Shown piece after piece: positions 8,444-15,346 of a stretch of 64,000 nt of DNA. Origin of the DNA: Acidithiobacillus acidisediminis. Its GTDB lineage: Bacteria; Pseudomonadota; Gammaproteobacteria; Acidithiobacillales; Acidithiobacillaceae. The stretch covers positions 2,226,001-2,290,000 of the forward strand of contig NZ_JALQCS010000001.1 in assembly GCF_023277115.1 (NCBI RefSeq), given 5' to 3'. Numbering within the stretch: the first letter of the stretch is position 1; each line of letters begins with the position of its first letter. Made by a program: the position numbers and the translations under genes. The notes under the pieces are model-generated. The model did not search any database, was not told where the DNA came from, and saw nothing but the letters and a program-made list of their open reading frames with translations.

Positions 8444-9469
8444 TCATCCTTCTGTCCCTTGCGCCGCTGCAATCTCCTTCTGGATCACCTGCACTTCCTG
8501 ATTGTACTGCAGGAGAGATTGCGTAATCGGCGCCATGTAGCCGGCAATGCCGGTCTCATCAGACGCCAGGGCTGCAACCAGTTGCTGGCGGACCTGGGTG
8601 TTCATCTCCGGATAGAAACCATCGTCGATCGCTGGCACTGTCCAGGTGCTGCCGGTTCCCAGGGGCTGCACCATCTGGGCAAGATCCGGTTCATCGGCAA
8701 TGGCCTGGTTGGCTGCCTGCATCACCTGCCCTTTCAGGGGAATCCTGGGCAGGCTGGCCGTGCCGGTTGGGCAGATATCCTGGAGCCTGGCATAAATCGA
8801 GTTTGCTGGCACAAAACTCGCCCAGCCGATCGGCGCACCATTGTTTGGGCCCGGGATGTACTGAACGGCGGACAGATTGGGCGCATCGCCAATGCCCGCC
8901 TGCCAATGGGATATGGGCAAGGGCTGCAAGGTGCTGTTGGGGCCCATGGCGTTGCCCAACTGCTCCCCTGTGGTGTTCAGGAGCGTCGTGAGGCTGTTCA
9001 GGGCCGAGAGCAACGGGCCTTTTTGCGCCATGATCTGGTTGGCCAGCGCGTTGCCCTGCGGATTGCCGCTCTGTACCAACTGCACCAGGTATTCCGACAG
9101 CTGTTGCGGGTAATCCATCGCCACCGCCTGGATCGCGTAGGCTTCGGCTTCCGCATCCCCGGCGATATCGAGTCCGCCAGTCACCAGATTCTGGGTAACG
9201 CTATCCCATCGGGTGTTGTGGCATTGTTCCCAATAGCCATACAAGGTCTGCTTTCTTGGCCCTGGCCCTGCCCACGTGGCCGCGGCATACGGCGCCAACT
9301 GTCCATAGGATTGCGCGGCAGACTGCAACACGGGCCAGGTCTGCGCCATGGCATTGAGCGCGCTGGCATTCTCACCCAACGCCGGGGGGACATCGGCTTG
9401 CGCCATGCTGCCAAAAGACAGTGCGGCCACAACCGCAACCAAAACGGACCAACGAGCTTTCCCGAGCAT
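8444..9469 (-). CDS. Exported protein of unknown function in the transfer module
   Basis: A 341-aa protein with a clear signal peptide (MLGKARWSVLVAVVAAL .. GSMAQA|DVPP), so periplasmic or secreted. The mature part is rich in Ala, Gln, Leu and Asn with few cysteines (WEQCHN, DICPTG). Its last 40 residues look helical (LLQYNQEVQVIQKEIAAAQ). ATG 9469 is the signal-peptide start; a GCTATACC element lies 31 nt upstream. It was probably once next to trbJ, before the restriction island separated them. A conjugation accessory role is inferred from context only. Confidence 0.7.
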   Translation of the reverse strand: MLGKARWSVLVAVVAALSFGSMAQADVPPALGENASALNAMAQTWPVLQSAAQSYGQLAPYAAATWAGPGPRKQTLYGYWEQCHNTRWDSVTQNLVTGGLDIAGDAEAEAYAIQAVAMDYPQQLSEYLVQLVQSGNPQGNALANQIMAQKGPLLSALNSLTTLLNTTGEQLGNAMGPNSTLQPLPISHWQAGIGDAPNLSAVQYIPGPNNGAPIGWASFVPANSIYARLQDICPTGTASLPRIPLKGQVMQAANQAIADEPDLAQMVQPLGTGSTWTVPAIDDGFYPEMNTQVRQQLVAALASDETGIAGYMAPITQSLLQYNQEVQVIQKEIAAAQGTEG

Positions 9470-9500
9470 AGGCCACCCACGTGATTGGAGAACTATCTTC

Positions 9501-9508
9501 GGTATAGC
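9501..9508 (-). promoter_or_regulatory. GCTATACC element upstream of the exported protein gene
   Basis: Exact octamer on the minus strand, ending 31 nt before ATG 9469. Same spacing class as the copy before trbJ. Confidence 0.6.
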
Positions 9509-9528
9509 GTGGGAAGCCGGAGATCCGG

Positions 9529-9915
9529 CTATCTTGCGGACGGCAAACAATCCGCCCGATCAAAGTAATCCTGAAAACACAGGCATTCCCTGGCATCATA
9601 ATCGAAGAAGGCATAGGCCAGCACTTCCAGCGCGCGAAGTGCAGGGTAGTCCTGCGGCAAGTCGGCCTGGTTGATAATCAGGATTTTCTGGTTGTCTATC
9701 GTCCACCGTTTCGAGGTCGGCAGATGGTCAGAAATCAGAATCCGGTAAGCATGGGCATCCGGGTCTTCCACCCGGAGTCTGACGCCAGATTGCGCACAAA
9801 GATCAGTAATCGATGTCAGGCCCTTGGCGCGGTTTTTTGCCGCCCCCATATCCGGGAGAGGATCCCGTAACACGATTGGGGCGGGAAGATTCAGGTTCAT
9901 GGGCGGTTTCGACAT
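9529..9915 (-). CDS. Small hypothetical protein
   Basis: A 128-aa soluble protein with no signal peptide. ATG 9915 has a GAGG site 4 nt upstream; earlier in-frame ATGs lie deeper inside the preceding gene. It overlaps the 3' end of that gene (stop 9803) by 113 nt, suggesting translational coupling. A segment around KRWTIDNQKILIINQADLP, followed by ALEVLAYAFFDYDARE, recalls compact metallopeptidase-like proteins, but no HExxH motif is present. I do not assign a family. Confidence 0.55.
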   Translation of the reverse strand: MSKPPMNLNLPAPIVLRDPLPDMGAAKNRAKGLTSITDLCAQSGVRLRVEDPDAHAYRILISDHLPTSKRWTIDNQKILIINQADLPQDYPALRALEVLAYAFFDYDARECLCFQDYFDRADCLPSAR

Positions 9916-10771
9916 AATCCAATCCTCGCTTTGCCATGCCCCGAAGCTGCTTCGCCAAGTGGACATTGGACTGTGCAATGTCCTGGAACAGTTTCGGGGT
10001 ATCTGCTATTTCTTTCAGCCTTTTCCTGTCCTCGCCCCGCAGATGATCCAGCGCAGCAGGCTTGCGATCCTCGCTTTCCGAAAGCAGGGCCAAGATCTTT
10101 GCGATGTCTTTGGCATCCTTGTGTCCTTTTGCGGAATGCTGACGGTTCTCGAAAGCCCTGAGCTTCAATACAAGAAGATGCTCACGGCATGCGCAACGAA
10201 TCCCCTCTATCACCTCTGAGAATCGGTTCGCGTCCTCATACGGAACCGCCAAATCGTTGCTTTTCTCGACATAAATATAGAAGTCCACGCCATTCTTGAT
10301 CAGTTGGTGTTTCCCCAACCTGGGATTTCTAGTGACTTCTTCAATATCCTTGAGCATGGAGAAGTCCTGCAACCCCATGTAGAAATCGGCGTCATGGCTC
10401 GTTTGCAAAAACTGTTGGCCCAGAAATTTTTTGGTCTGCAGCCAGACGGCAGCCCCACCAATGACCACGATTCCTTCATAATCTGCGCAAAGTCCACGCA
10501 CATCCGAAAGAATCCCATCCCAAAAAGACGTACCAGCCGTATCCGTACCGATAACTTTCTCCGGCAAACCATTCTTTACCGCTGCAGCCGCCATACGGAT
10601 GCCGAGCGAAAGCTCTCCTGCACCTATTTCGCGAAGCGTGCAAATGCTGTCTTGATCGAGGCTCACATTGACGCGACGCAGGCCCACCACTTGATCTTTC
10701 GTCTTGCGACCCTGCCCGCGGCCTGCGCCACCGTGGGTGGATTTTTGCTTCTCCGGTTCTCGCTGTTTCAT
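9803..10771 (-). CDS. Nucleotidyltransferase-fold protein with GGAGRGQGRK N-terminus
   Basis: A 322-aa protein. The N-terminus carries HGGAGRGQGRKTKD followed by a strand-helix region (RRVNVSLDQDSICTLREIG), a pattern seen in phage/plasmid RHH-like DNA-binding modules. The middle has VIGGAAVWLQTK and, about 30 residues later, SHDADFYM, the GG...DxD spacing of minimal nucleotidyltransferases (AbiEii/MNT type). The basic C-terminus includes a helical block (HSAKGHKDAKDIAKILALL). ATG 10771 is chosen to begin at the basic segment; 10783 is an alternative. It could be an AbiE-like toxin or antitoxin; no obvious partner except the similar gene upstream. Confidence 0.6.
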   Translation of the reverse strand: MKQREPEKQKSTHGGAGRGQGRKTKDQVVGLRRVNVSLDQDSICTLREIGAGELSLGIRMAAAAVKNGLPEKVIGTDTAGTSFWDGILSDVRGLCADYEGIVVIGGAAVWLQTKKFLGQQFLQTSHDADFYMGLQDFSMLKDIEEVTRNPRLGKHQLIKNGVDFYIYVEKSNDLAVPYEDANRFSEVIEGIRCACREHLLVLKLRAFENRQHSAKGHKDAKDIAKILALLSESEDRKPAALDHLRGEDRKRLKEIADTPKLFQDIAQSNVHLAKQLRGMAKRGLDYVETAHEPESSRPNRVTGSSPGYGGGKKPRQGPDIDY

Positions 10772-10862
10772 CAGTTGTATCATACACAACAAACAAGAGA
10801 AAGCGACCCCCCGATGTGGCACGCTCTCACAACCCACTTCGGCTCAGGCATCTGAAATCCTT

Positions 10863-11477
10863 CTATTCTTCGTCGATCCCAGACCCTCTGCGGAGTTTTT
10901 GAGGATCTTGCCGCAGCAGCACCTTTCGGAACCTGGCGCTAACGCTCTTTGTCAGGTTCTGCAGTTCCTGTGGCGTGCAGCCTGGGATTTTGGGGATCAG
11001 GTGCTGAATCGTTTTTTCCTGCACCAGTCCATGCTCGATCATGGCGTCCAAAAACGGGCCATCTTTTGGTCTTCCAGCCATTGCCTTGGCAAGGAAAAGA
11101 TCCGCCGGGTGCATGCAATGACCAACGATACCGTTGGTATTGGGGCTTTCGAGGGGATAACAACGAGCTTGCCAACCTTCCGGCGCACGGGCAGTCTCCA
11201 CAGAAACGCCCTGCGCATAATAGCCAAAGGATTTGTGGAAATAGGATTCTTCCCCCAATGTCCCATCGATGAGGTTCGATTTTTCCTCATCGTTGTCGAT
11301 GGGGATGATGTCCGCCTCGCTGGAAAGGGTAAATACCCCAGGCCATTTCCGGGGCGGTTTGCCAGCCCATTTGCGCAACCAGGGCAAAATCGACTGACTG
11401 CCAATAACAAAAACTGCTTCGTCTTTCAGAATAACACCTGAAGACCGGATTAAATGCTCAAGCTGTTCCTCGGTCAT
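10863..11477 (-). CDS. DUF6036-like nucleotidyltransferase-fold protein
   Basis: A 204-aa protein matching the pattern of the DUF6036 family: VIGSQSILPW, then SSEADIIP, LIDGTLGEESYFH and FGYYAQGV, followed by GWQARCYPL and a helical PADLFLAKAMAGRPKDGPFL. The spacing of GS and ExD fits a minimal nucleotidyltransferase; such proteins are often antitoxin-like or paired with HEPN proteins. Its start overlaps the preceding gene by 20 nt and has a GAGGGA site. It is the second nucleotidyltransferase-type gene in this row. Confidence 0.7.
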   Translation of the reverse strand: MTEEQLEHLIRSSGVILKDEAVFVIGSQSILPWLRKWAGKPPRKWPGVFTLSSEADIIPIDNDEEKSNLIDGTLGEESYFHKSFGYYAQGVSVETARAPEGWQARCYPLESPNTNGIVGHCMHPADLFLAKAMAGRPKDGPFLDAMIEHGLVQEKTIQHLIPKIPGCTPQELQNLTKSVSARFRKVLLRQDPQKLRRGSGIDEE

Positions 11478-11844
11478 CCCAGGTTCCCTCGCGCCACTGC
11501 CGCTCGAAATCTAACAAAACCGCCGTACGCTCTTTGGTCGTGAGCACCATCGCAAAGGGCGAACTGCTGCGCATGTCTATCGCGTGTTGGGAGGTCGAAA
11601 GCATGAGATCATACAGCGACTCCCGATCCAGCTTCGTGGTGATGGCACGCCCCAGGCGCTCCACCCACTCTTCCAGCCAAATATCCTCGGGTCGTTCCCG
11701 GGAGAAACGTTGCGCCCAATCGTGGGCTGCACGTAGGTACGGCAAGGGTCCCCCTGACGAGTGGTCCGCTGCCGTGATCTTTTTGTGGATTGCCCGGAAC
11801 AAAGCCAGGCTCTTGGCGTCGTGACGAAGCACTCTCAACCTCAC
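11458..11844 (-). CDS. Small hypothetical protein coupled to DUF6036 gene
   Basis: A 128-aa soluble, helical, charged protein. I choose GTG 11844 because it overlaps the stop of the upstream gene in a GTGA arrangement; the frame is open further 5' but that part lies inside the upstream gene. Its 3' end overlaps the DUF6036 gene by 20 nt. The product contains AAHDWAQRFSRERPEDIWLEEW and ends FERQWREGTWDDRG. No family recognised. Tight packing suggests it works with the DUF6036 protein, for instance as its partner. Confidence 0.5.
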   Translation of the reverse strand: MRLRVLRHDAKSLALFRAIHKKITAADHSSGGPLPYLRAAHDWAQRFSRERPEDIWLEEWVERLGRAITTKLDRESLYDLMLSTSQHAIDMRSSSPFAMVLTTKERTAVLLDFERQWREGTWDDRGTA

Positions 11845-12116
11845 TGCAAAGGCGTCTGAAACCGGAACCCCTGAATCTCGGCCACCAGGTTGGTCAGCAT
11901 CTCCCGGTTCAGATCGATGTGTACGCCACGCTCTTTCGTGCCATACAGCGTCACCCGCACAAAATCCTGGTCCTGGTGCTGCCGCAGCCACTCCATCGCT
12001 TCCAGCAACACGGGCCAGACCGCAGGGAAGATCTGCATTTGCAGGGCGGGTTCCGTGTTGCCATCTTCATCCTGAACGACCAGGTCCAACTGCAAAATAG
12101 GCAAATCCTGGCTCAT
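11841..12116 (-). CDS. Small acidic hypothetical protein
   Basis: A 91-aa protein starting MSQDLPILQLDLVV. ATG 12116 follows a GGAGGA site by 11 nt. The frame is open upstream as far as 12848, but that section overlaps the membrane-protein gene and has shadow-like composition. The product is acidic with a TLYGTKERGVHIDLNREM segment that looks like a compact alpha/beta domain. It couples to the next gene through GTGA. Function unknown. Confidence 0.5.
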   Translation of the reverse strand: MSQDLPILQLDLVVQDEDGNTEPALQMQIFPAVWPVLLEAMEWLRQHQDQDFVRVTLYGTKERGVHIDLNREMLTNLVAEIQGFRFQTPLQ

Positions 12117-12154
12117 CTCAGATCCATTCCTCCGATATCCAAAATTTCCCGGCG

Positions 12155-12901
12155 CTATTGTCTGGAAGCCCAAAACAGCAACAAAGTCCGATCCCGCCGG
12201 CTCCAATCCAGATGGTACAGCCAAAGGGTTAGCGGGACCACCGACTCGAAAACCGCGAATACCAAGAGGAGCAGCAATTCCCAAAAACCACTGGCGGTGA
12301 GTACCCTTGGTTTCGCCAAATAGGCGAAGTACAAAACCACAGCGGCAGAGGCGAGAAAGCCTCCCAGGAAAATCCCTGCCCTGAAAACCGTCTCCAGCGC
12401 ATCGCGATCCAGCCAAAACCACCAGGGGAATCGCCCTGCCGGCCAGTTCCCGGGAGGCTTGGGGTGCGCTGCAAGCCATTGTGCCTTTCGGAGGCGGATA
12501 TCGAGCGGCACTTTCTTTTTCCAGAAGCAAAAGGTCTCCCAAAGAAACGCCGTCAACAACAGCGCTTGCGAGATGGCCCAAGTCACGAATGCTACCCAAG
12601 CCGGCCAGGGTCCCAGACTTTTGAGATACAGCCCGGCAACCGACAAGGAAGCCAGAACGGTCCAGATCAGCAAGGTCAGCCAAGAAAACACCGACAGGTA
12701 GACCATGGCTTGCTTGAGCCAAAGAGGAAGCACATCGGGAGAAAAGGTCGCCCGGTAGTGATCGATTGCCCACAGGTCTTGCAGATTTTTGGGAAGATCG
12801 GCGTCCTTGAGCAGAAGACGCAGCAGCGAATCCCCATCCGGGAACCAAAAGAATTGGCCCATCCAGAAACTCCCAACCAGAAGCAACAGTACCAACGCCA
12901 T
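12155..12901 (-). CDS. Multi-pass membrane protein of unknown function
   Basis: A 248-aa protein with four to five hydrophobic segments (near residues 1-20, 65-90, 100-122, 165-190 and 200-222), many Trp/Leu residues and a cytoplasmic-looking basic loop (FWKKKVPLDIRLRK). ATG 12901 is preceded by GGGAG. A GCTATACC element and an adjacent hairpin lie about 38 nt upstream. Its layout resembles the 258-aa membrane protein on the other side of hipBA, including a PxWWxW/L segment followed by TVFR. Possibly part of the transfer apparatus, by location only. Confidence 0.6.
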   Translation of the reverse strand: MALVLLLLVGSFWMGQFFWFPDGDSLLRLLLKDADLPKNLQDLWAIDHYRATFSPDVLPLWLKQAMVYLSVFSWLTLLIWTVLASLSVAGLYLKSLGPWPAWVAFVTWAISQALLLTAFLWETFCFWKKKVPLDIRLRKAQWLAAHPKPPGNWPAGRFPWWFWLDRDALETVFRAGIFLGGFLASAAVVLYFAYLAKPRVLTASGFWELLLLLVFAVFESVVPLTLWLYHLDWSRRDRTLLLFWASRQ

Positions 12902-12919
12902 ACCAATTTTTCTCCCGCC

Positions 12920-12946
12920 CCCTGTCTATGCCAGACAGGGTATAGC
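12920..12946 (-). promoter_or_regulatory. GCTATACC element with adjoining inverted repeat
   Basis: GCTATACC (12946-12939) precedes the membrane-protein gene by 38 nt. It overlaps an 8-bp perfect inverted repeat, CCCTGTCT-N5-AGACAGGG (12920-12940), lying between the element and the gene. This could be an operator or an attenuator-like stem; hipA ends only 44 nt upstream, so it may also act in ending hipA transcription. Confidence 0.5.
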
Positions 12947-12989
12947 GGCAGCCCGTGGCGGCCAGAGTACCTGCCTCCCCTGCCAGGGA

Positions 12990-14252
12990 TCACTCGATTT
13001 CGATATCGGGTTTCCGTTTGGGGGCAATGAGACCAAAGGAAGCGCTCTTTTTGTCTCTCCCAATGCCCCATTCCTCCAGCATCTTTTCCCGCATCTGGGA
13101 ACTCAACAAATCGAAAGATTCCTTTGCAGTCCGAACCATGCCGCTCCATATCCTGTCAATGGTCTGATCTGGACGGTTTACCCCGCAAACTCTCAAGCCA
13201 AAATCCAGGAGTTCTTTTTTGAGTGGGAAATTTTTCGTGCCGCCAAGCTTGAGTGCCAGGGTCCTGTCGACAATCTCGCGGCCAGTCCGCTGATCAAAGC
13301 CGGCATACACGGTGGTGGTGACAACGTCGTACACTGGCGCGAGCCTTGGCGATGCACCATGCGGATGATCGTACAGGAGACCAAAGTTCTTGAGGTGCGC
13401 GTCGCCATTGCGAACAAGGACAGAAAGCGCAACCGAAGCAAAAAAGGTCTGCAGATCCTCCGCCGCATTCTCTTTCCCGAAAAACTGAATGGCCTTGGCA
13501 ATCTGCTCATAGCTTCCCTGATACTTGTAGTTGCCAAAGGCATCGGCATTTTTGCCCATGAGAACCGCCATGTCCTCAAACCCCTTGTGCGCCCCTAGCG
13601 CATCCAGGTCAAAACGCTCTATGGCAAGCAGTTGGCGATCGGAAGACAACCAGAAATCCGGCACGGGCAGACCGGCATGCTTTGCTGCGGTGAGGCAGAG
13701 AAATTCGTTTACCGCCAACTCCGGATATTCGGAGCCGCCAGATTTCACGATCAGGTTTGCCGTGTTTCCGGTAAACCGGATGTTGTCCGCATCAGGAACG
13801 AGAAACTTGGGTTGTACACCCGATATACCGGAGTCGAAGTATTGCTCTGCTAAAAAGGCAAAGACCTCTACGGATGGCAGGGAGAGTATCTCTTTGAGCC
13901 GGATCGATGGCTTGCTTGCAGAGCGCGGACCTTCCGGTTCCTGGAATGCCAACCGGCCAATCTGTTGTTGGCCGGTAATCGCCAGCAGGGTCATATCGTC
14001 CACCGGGCCCAGCTTTGCCAGCCGTTGTTGCAGATTGTAGGCAAGCCAACCTTCCGGGAGATTCATGGAGAATATCGGAGGGAGCACGTTGGCATTGTAG
14101 CTTTGCGCACGCAACGGCATGGTCAAGGACACTTCGCATGCCGGCTGGACCCCGCGGTCGTAGTTGAAGACGAACTGGGATTCCTTGTCCAGGCACCCGG
14201 ATGGGCCCTGGGGCGTGGACACCATCAACCGCCTAACCCTCGCCGTCTTCAT
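12990..14252 (-). CDS. hipA: HipA-family serine/threonine kinase toxin
   Basis: A 420-aa HipA-type kinase; E. coli HipA phosphorylates glutamyl-tRNA synthetase and is neutralised by HipB. Visible motifs are the glycine-rich SGVQPKFLV loop, an AAKHAGLPVPDF segment, the catalytic NGDAHLKNFG and the APVYDVVTT metal-binding region. The family's N-terminal subdomain (FVFNYD .. LPPIFSMNLPEG) is present. ATG 14252 overlaps hipB by 20 nt and has GGAG upstream; ATG 14225 is possible but shorter. It appears intact, so this is a complete hipBA module within the transfer region. Confidence 0.88.
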   Translation of the reverse strand: MKTARVRRLMVSTPQGPSGCLDKESQFVFNYDRGVQPACEVSLTMPLRAQSYNANVLPPIFSMNLPEGWLAYNLQQRLAKLGPVDDMTLLAITGQQQIGRLAFQEPEGPRSASKPSIRLKEILSLPSVEVFAFLAEQYFDSGISGVQPKFLVPDADNIRFTGNTANLIVKSGGSEYPELAVNEFLCLTAAKHAGLPVPDFWLSSDRQLLAIERFDLDALGAHKGFEDMAVLMGKNADAFGNYKYQGSYEQIAKAIQFFGKENAAEDLQTFFASVALSVLVRNGDAHLKNFGLLYDHPHGASPRLAPVYDVVTTTVYAGFDQRTGREIVDRTLALKLGGTKNFPLKKELLDFGLRVCGVNRPDQTIDRIWSGMVRTAKESFDLLSSQMREKMLEEWGIGRDKKSASFGLIAPKRKPDIEIE

Positions 14253-14511
14253 CGCCAAAAATCTCCTGCAGACGTTCGTACTCGACCCGACCATAGGCCC
14301 GGATCTCCAGACCTTTGCCCAAAGCCATGAGGACCGCCATGAGCACGTGGATTCCGACGTTATCGCCCTTTTCCAGGGCAACGATGCTTTTGCGATCGCG
14401 CCCAATTTTCCGGGCAAGCTCCTCTTGCGACCAACCGCGCATCCTGCGCTCTGCGCGCAGGGCCCTGCCGAGTTCCAATGCGTTGCCGATGGGAAGCTTC
14501 CTGTCCGTCAT
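14233..14511 (-). CDS. hipB: HipB-like helix-turn-helix antitoxin
   Basis: A 92-aa protein with an XRE-type helix-turn-helix (LGRALRAERRMRGWSQEELA .. GRDRKSIVALEKG) and an acidic C-terminus (FGDEDGEG) as in HipB. It would bind HipA and repress the operon. ATG 14511 is preferred over an upstream TTG (14520). An inverted repeat CCAAT-TT-ATTGG lies 14-25 nt upstream and may be its operator. Overlap with hipA implies coupled translation. Confidence 0.85.
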   Translation of the reverse strand: MTDRKLPIGNALELGRALRAERRMRGWSQEELARKIGRDRKSIVALEKGDNVGIHVLMAVLMALGKGLEIRAYGRVEYERLQEIFGDEDGEG

Positions 14512-14524
14512 AAAGGACAATATG

Positions 14525-14536
14525 CCAATTTATTGG
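14525..14536. promoter_or_regulatory. Candidate HipB operator
   Basis: CCAAT-TT-ATTGG immediately upstream of hipB, within a larger imperfect symmetry bounded by GGACA (14515) and TGTCC (14546). It does not match the E. coli TATCC-N8-GGATA operator. Confidence 0.4.
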
Positions 14537-14569
14537 ATAAATGTCCACTAAGTCGGTCACTGTTGGCGG

Positions 14570-15346
14570 CTACTCCATCCAAAATTTTTGTGCGGCATTC
14601 CTCAGCAACACCTCTGAAAACTTCCCATCGCCTTTCCATGTTGCCAATTTCACCAGCCCATCCATCGGCATGATCCAGCCTATCAGCATCCACAAGAGCA
14701 GGATGAACCACGATGTGCCCGCCAAAAAAGAGGGCTTCGCCCCTACCCATGACAAAAACCCAAACGCAAATCCAGCCAAGGCCAGGAAAAGGAGTACAAA
14801 TGGCCACGCAGATTCAAGCAATCGAAAAACCGTATCACTCGTGGATACCCCATATAGCCACCATCTCGGAAGTTCAGAGGGTTCGCCGCTTTGCGCATAC
14901 CGCCAAAGAGCCAGATCGTGCCTGGATCGGAAATCGGCCACACGTTCTTTCAACCTTCCACTTTTGATGGTGAACCGCAGAAGAAGAGTTCCCGTAGTAA
15001 CCAGCATTGCTAATGAGATCACGAACAGAACCGCTATCGACACAAATATAGAGGTTACTCCTTCGGCATGTAAGCAGGCCACAAACATGAAACAAGCGAA
15101 GGAAAAATAAGAACAAAAAGCCGAAACAGCGTACAAAATGCGCATCCACCAATGGGTATCAGGCTCACCAAAAACGCTTAACGCGAACTCTTGTGCCAGT
15201 GATCTTCCGCCCGCCCGGCCATCTTTGAGGAATGCGTCGCTCCAAAAATCGTGAAGAGTTTTCCGCGTCAACAGCCACTGCTCCGACAGGATTCGTATGG
15301 AAAGTGCCAGCATAGCCAACCAGTAACACAGAATCCACACCTTCAT
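14570..15346 (-). CDS. Multi-pass membrane protein coupled to trbE
   Basis: A 258-aa protein with an N-terminal hydrophobic segment (WILCYWLAMLALSI), a pair of central membrane segments (around YAVSAFCSYFSFACFMFVAC and FVSIAVLFVISLAMLV) and two more near the C-terminus. ATG 15346 overlaps the trbE stop (TGATG), so it is in the trb operon. The longer frame upstream lies inside trbE and is not used. The position after TrbE is where trbF would follow in RP4, but this is not a VirB8-type protein. Function unknown. Confidence 0.65.
   Translation of the reverse strand: MKVWILCYWLAMLALSIRILSEQWLLTRKTLHDFWSDAFLKDGRAGGRSLAQEFALSVFGEPDTHWWMRILYAVSAFCSYFSFACFMFVACLHAEGVTSIFVSIAVLFVISLAMLVTTGTLLLRFTIKSGRLKERVADFRSRHDLALWRYAQSGEPSELPRWWLYGVSTSDTVFRLLESAWPFVLLFLALAGFAFGFLSWVGAKPSFLAGTSWFILLLWMLIGWIMPMDGLVKLATWKGDGKFSEVLLRNAAQKFWME

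Noticed and set aside
8459-9484. Long 341-aa plus-strand ORF
   Set aside because: It mirrors the exported-protein gene on the minus strand, which has a signal peptide, ribosome site and promoter element; the plus frame has none.
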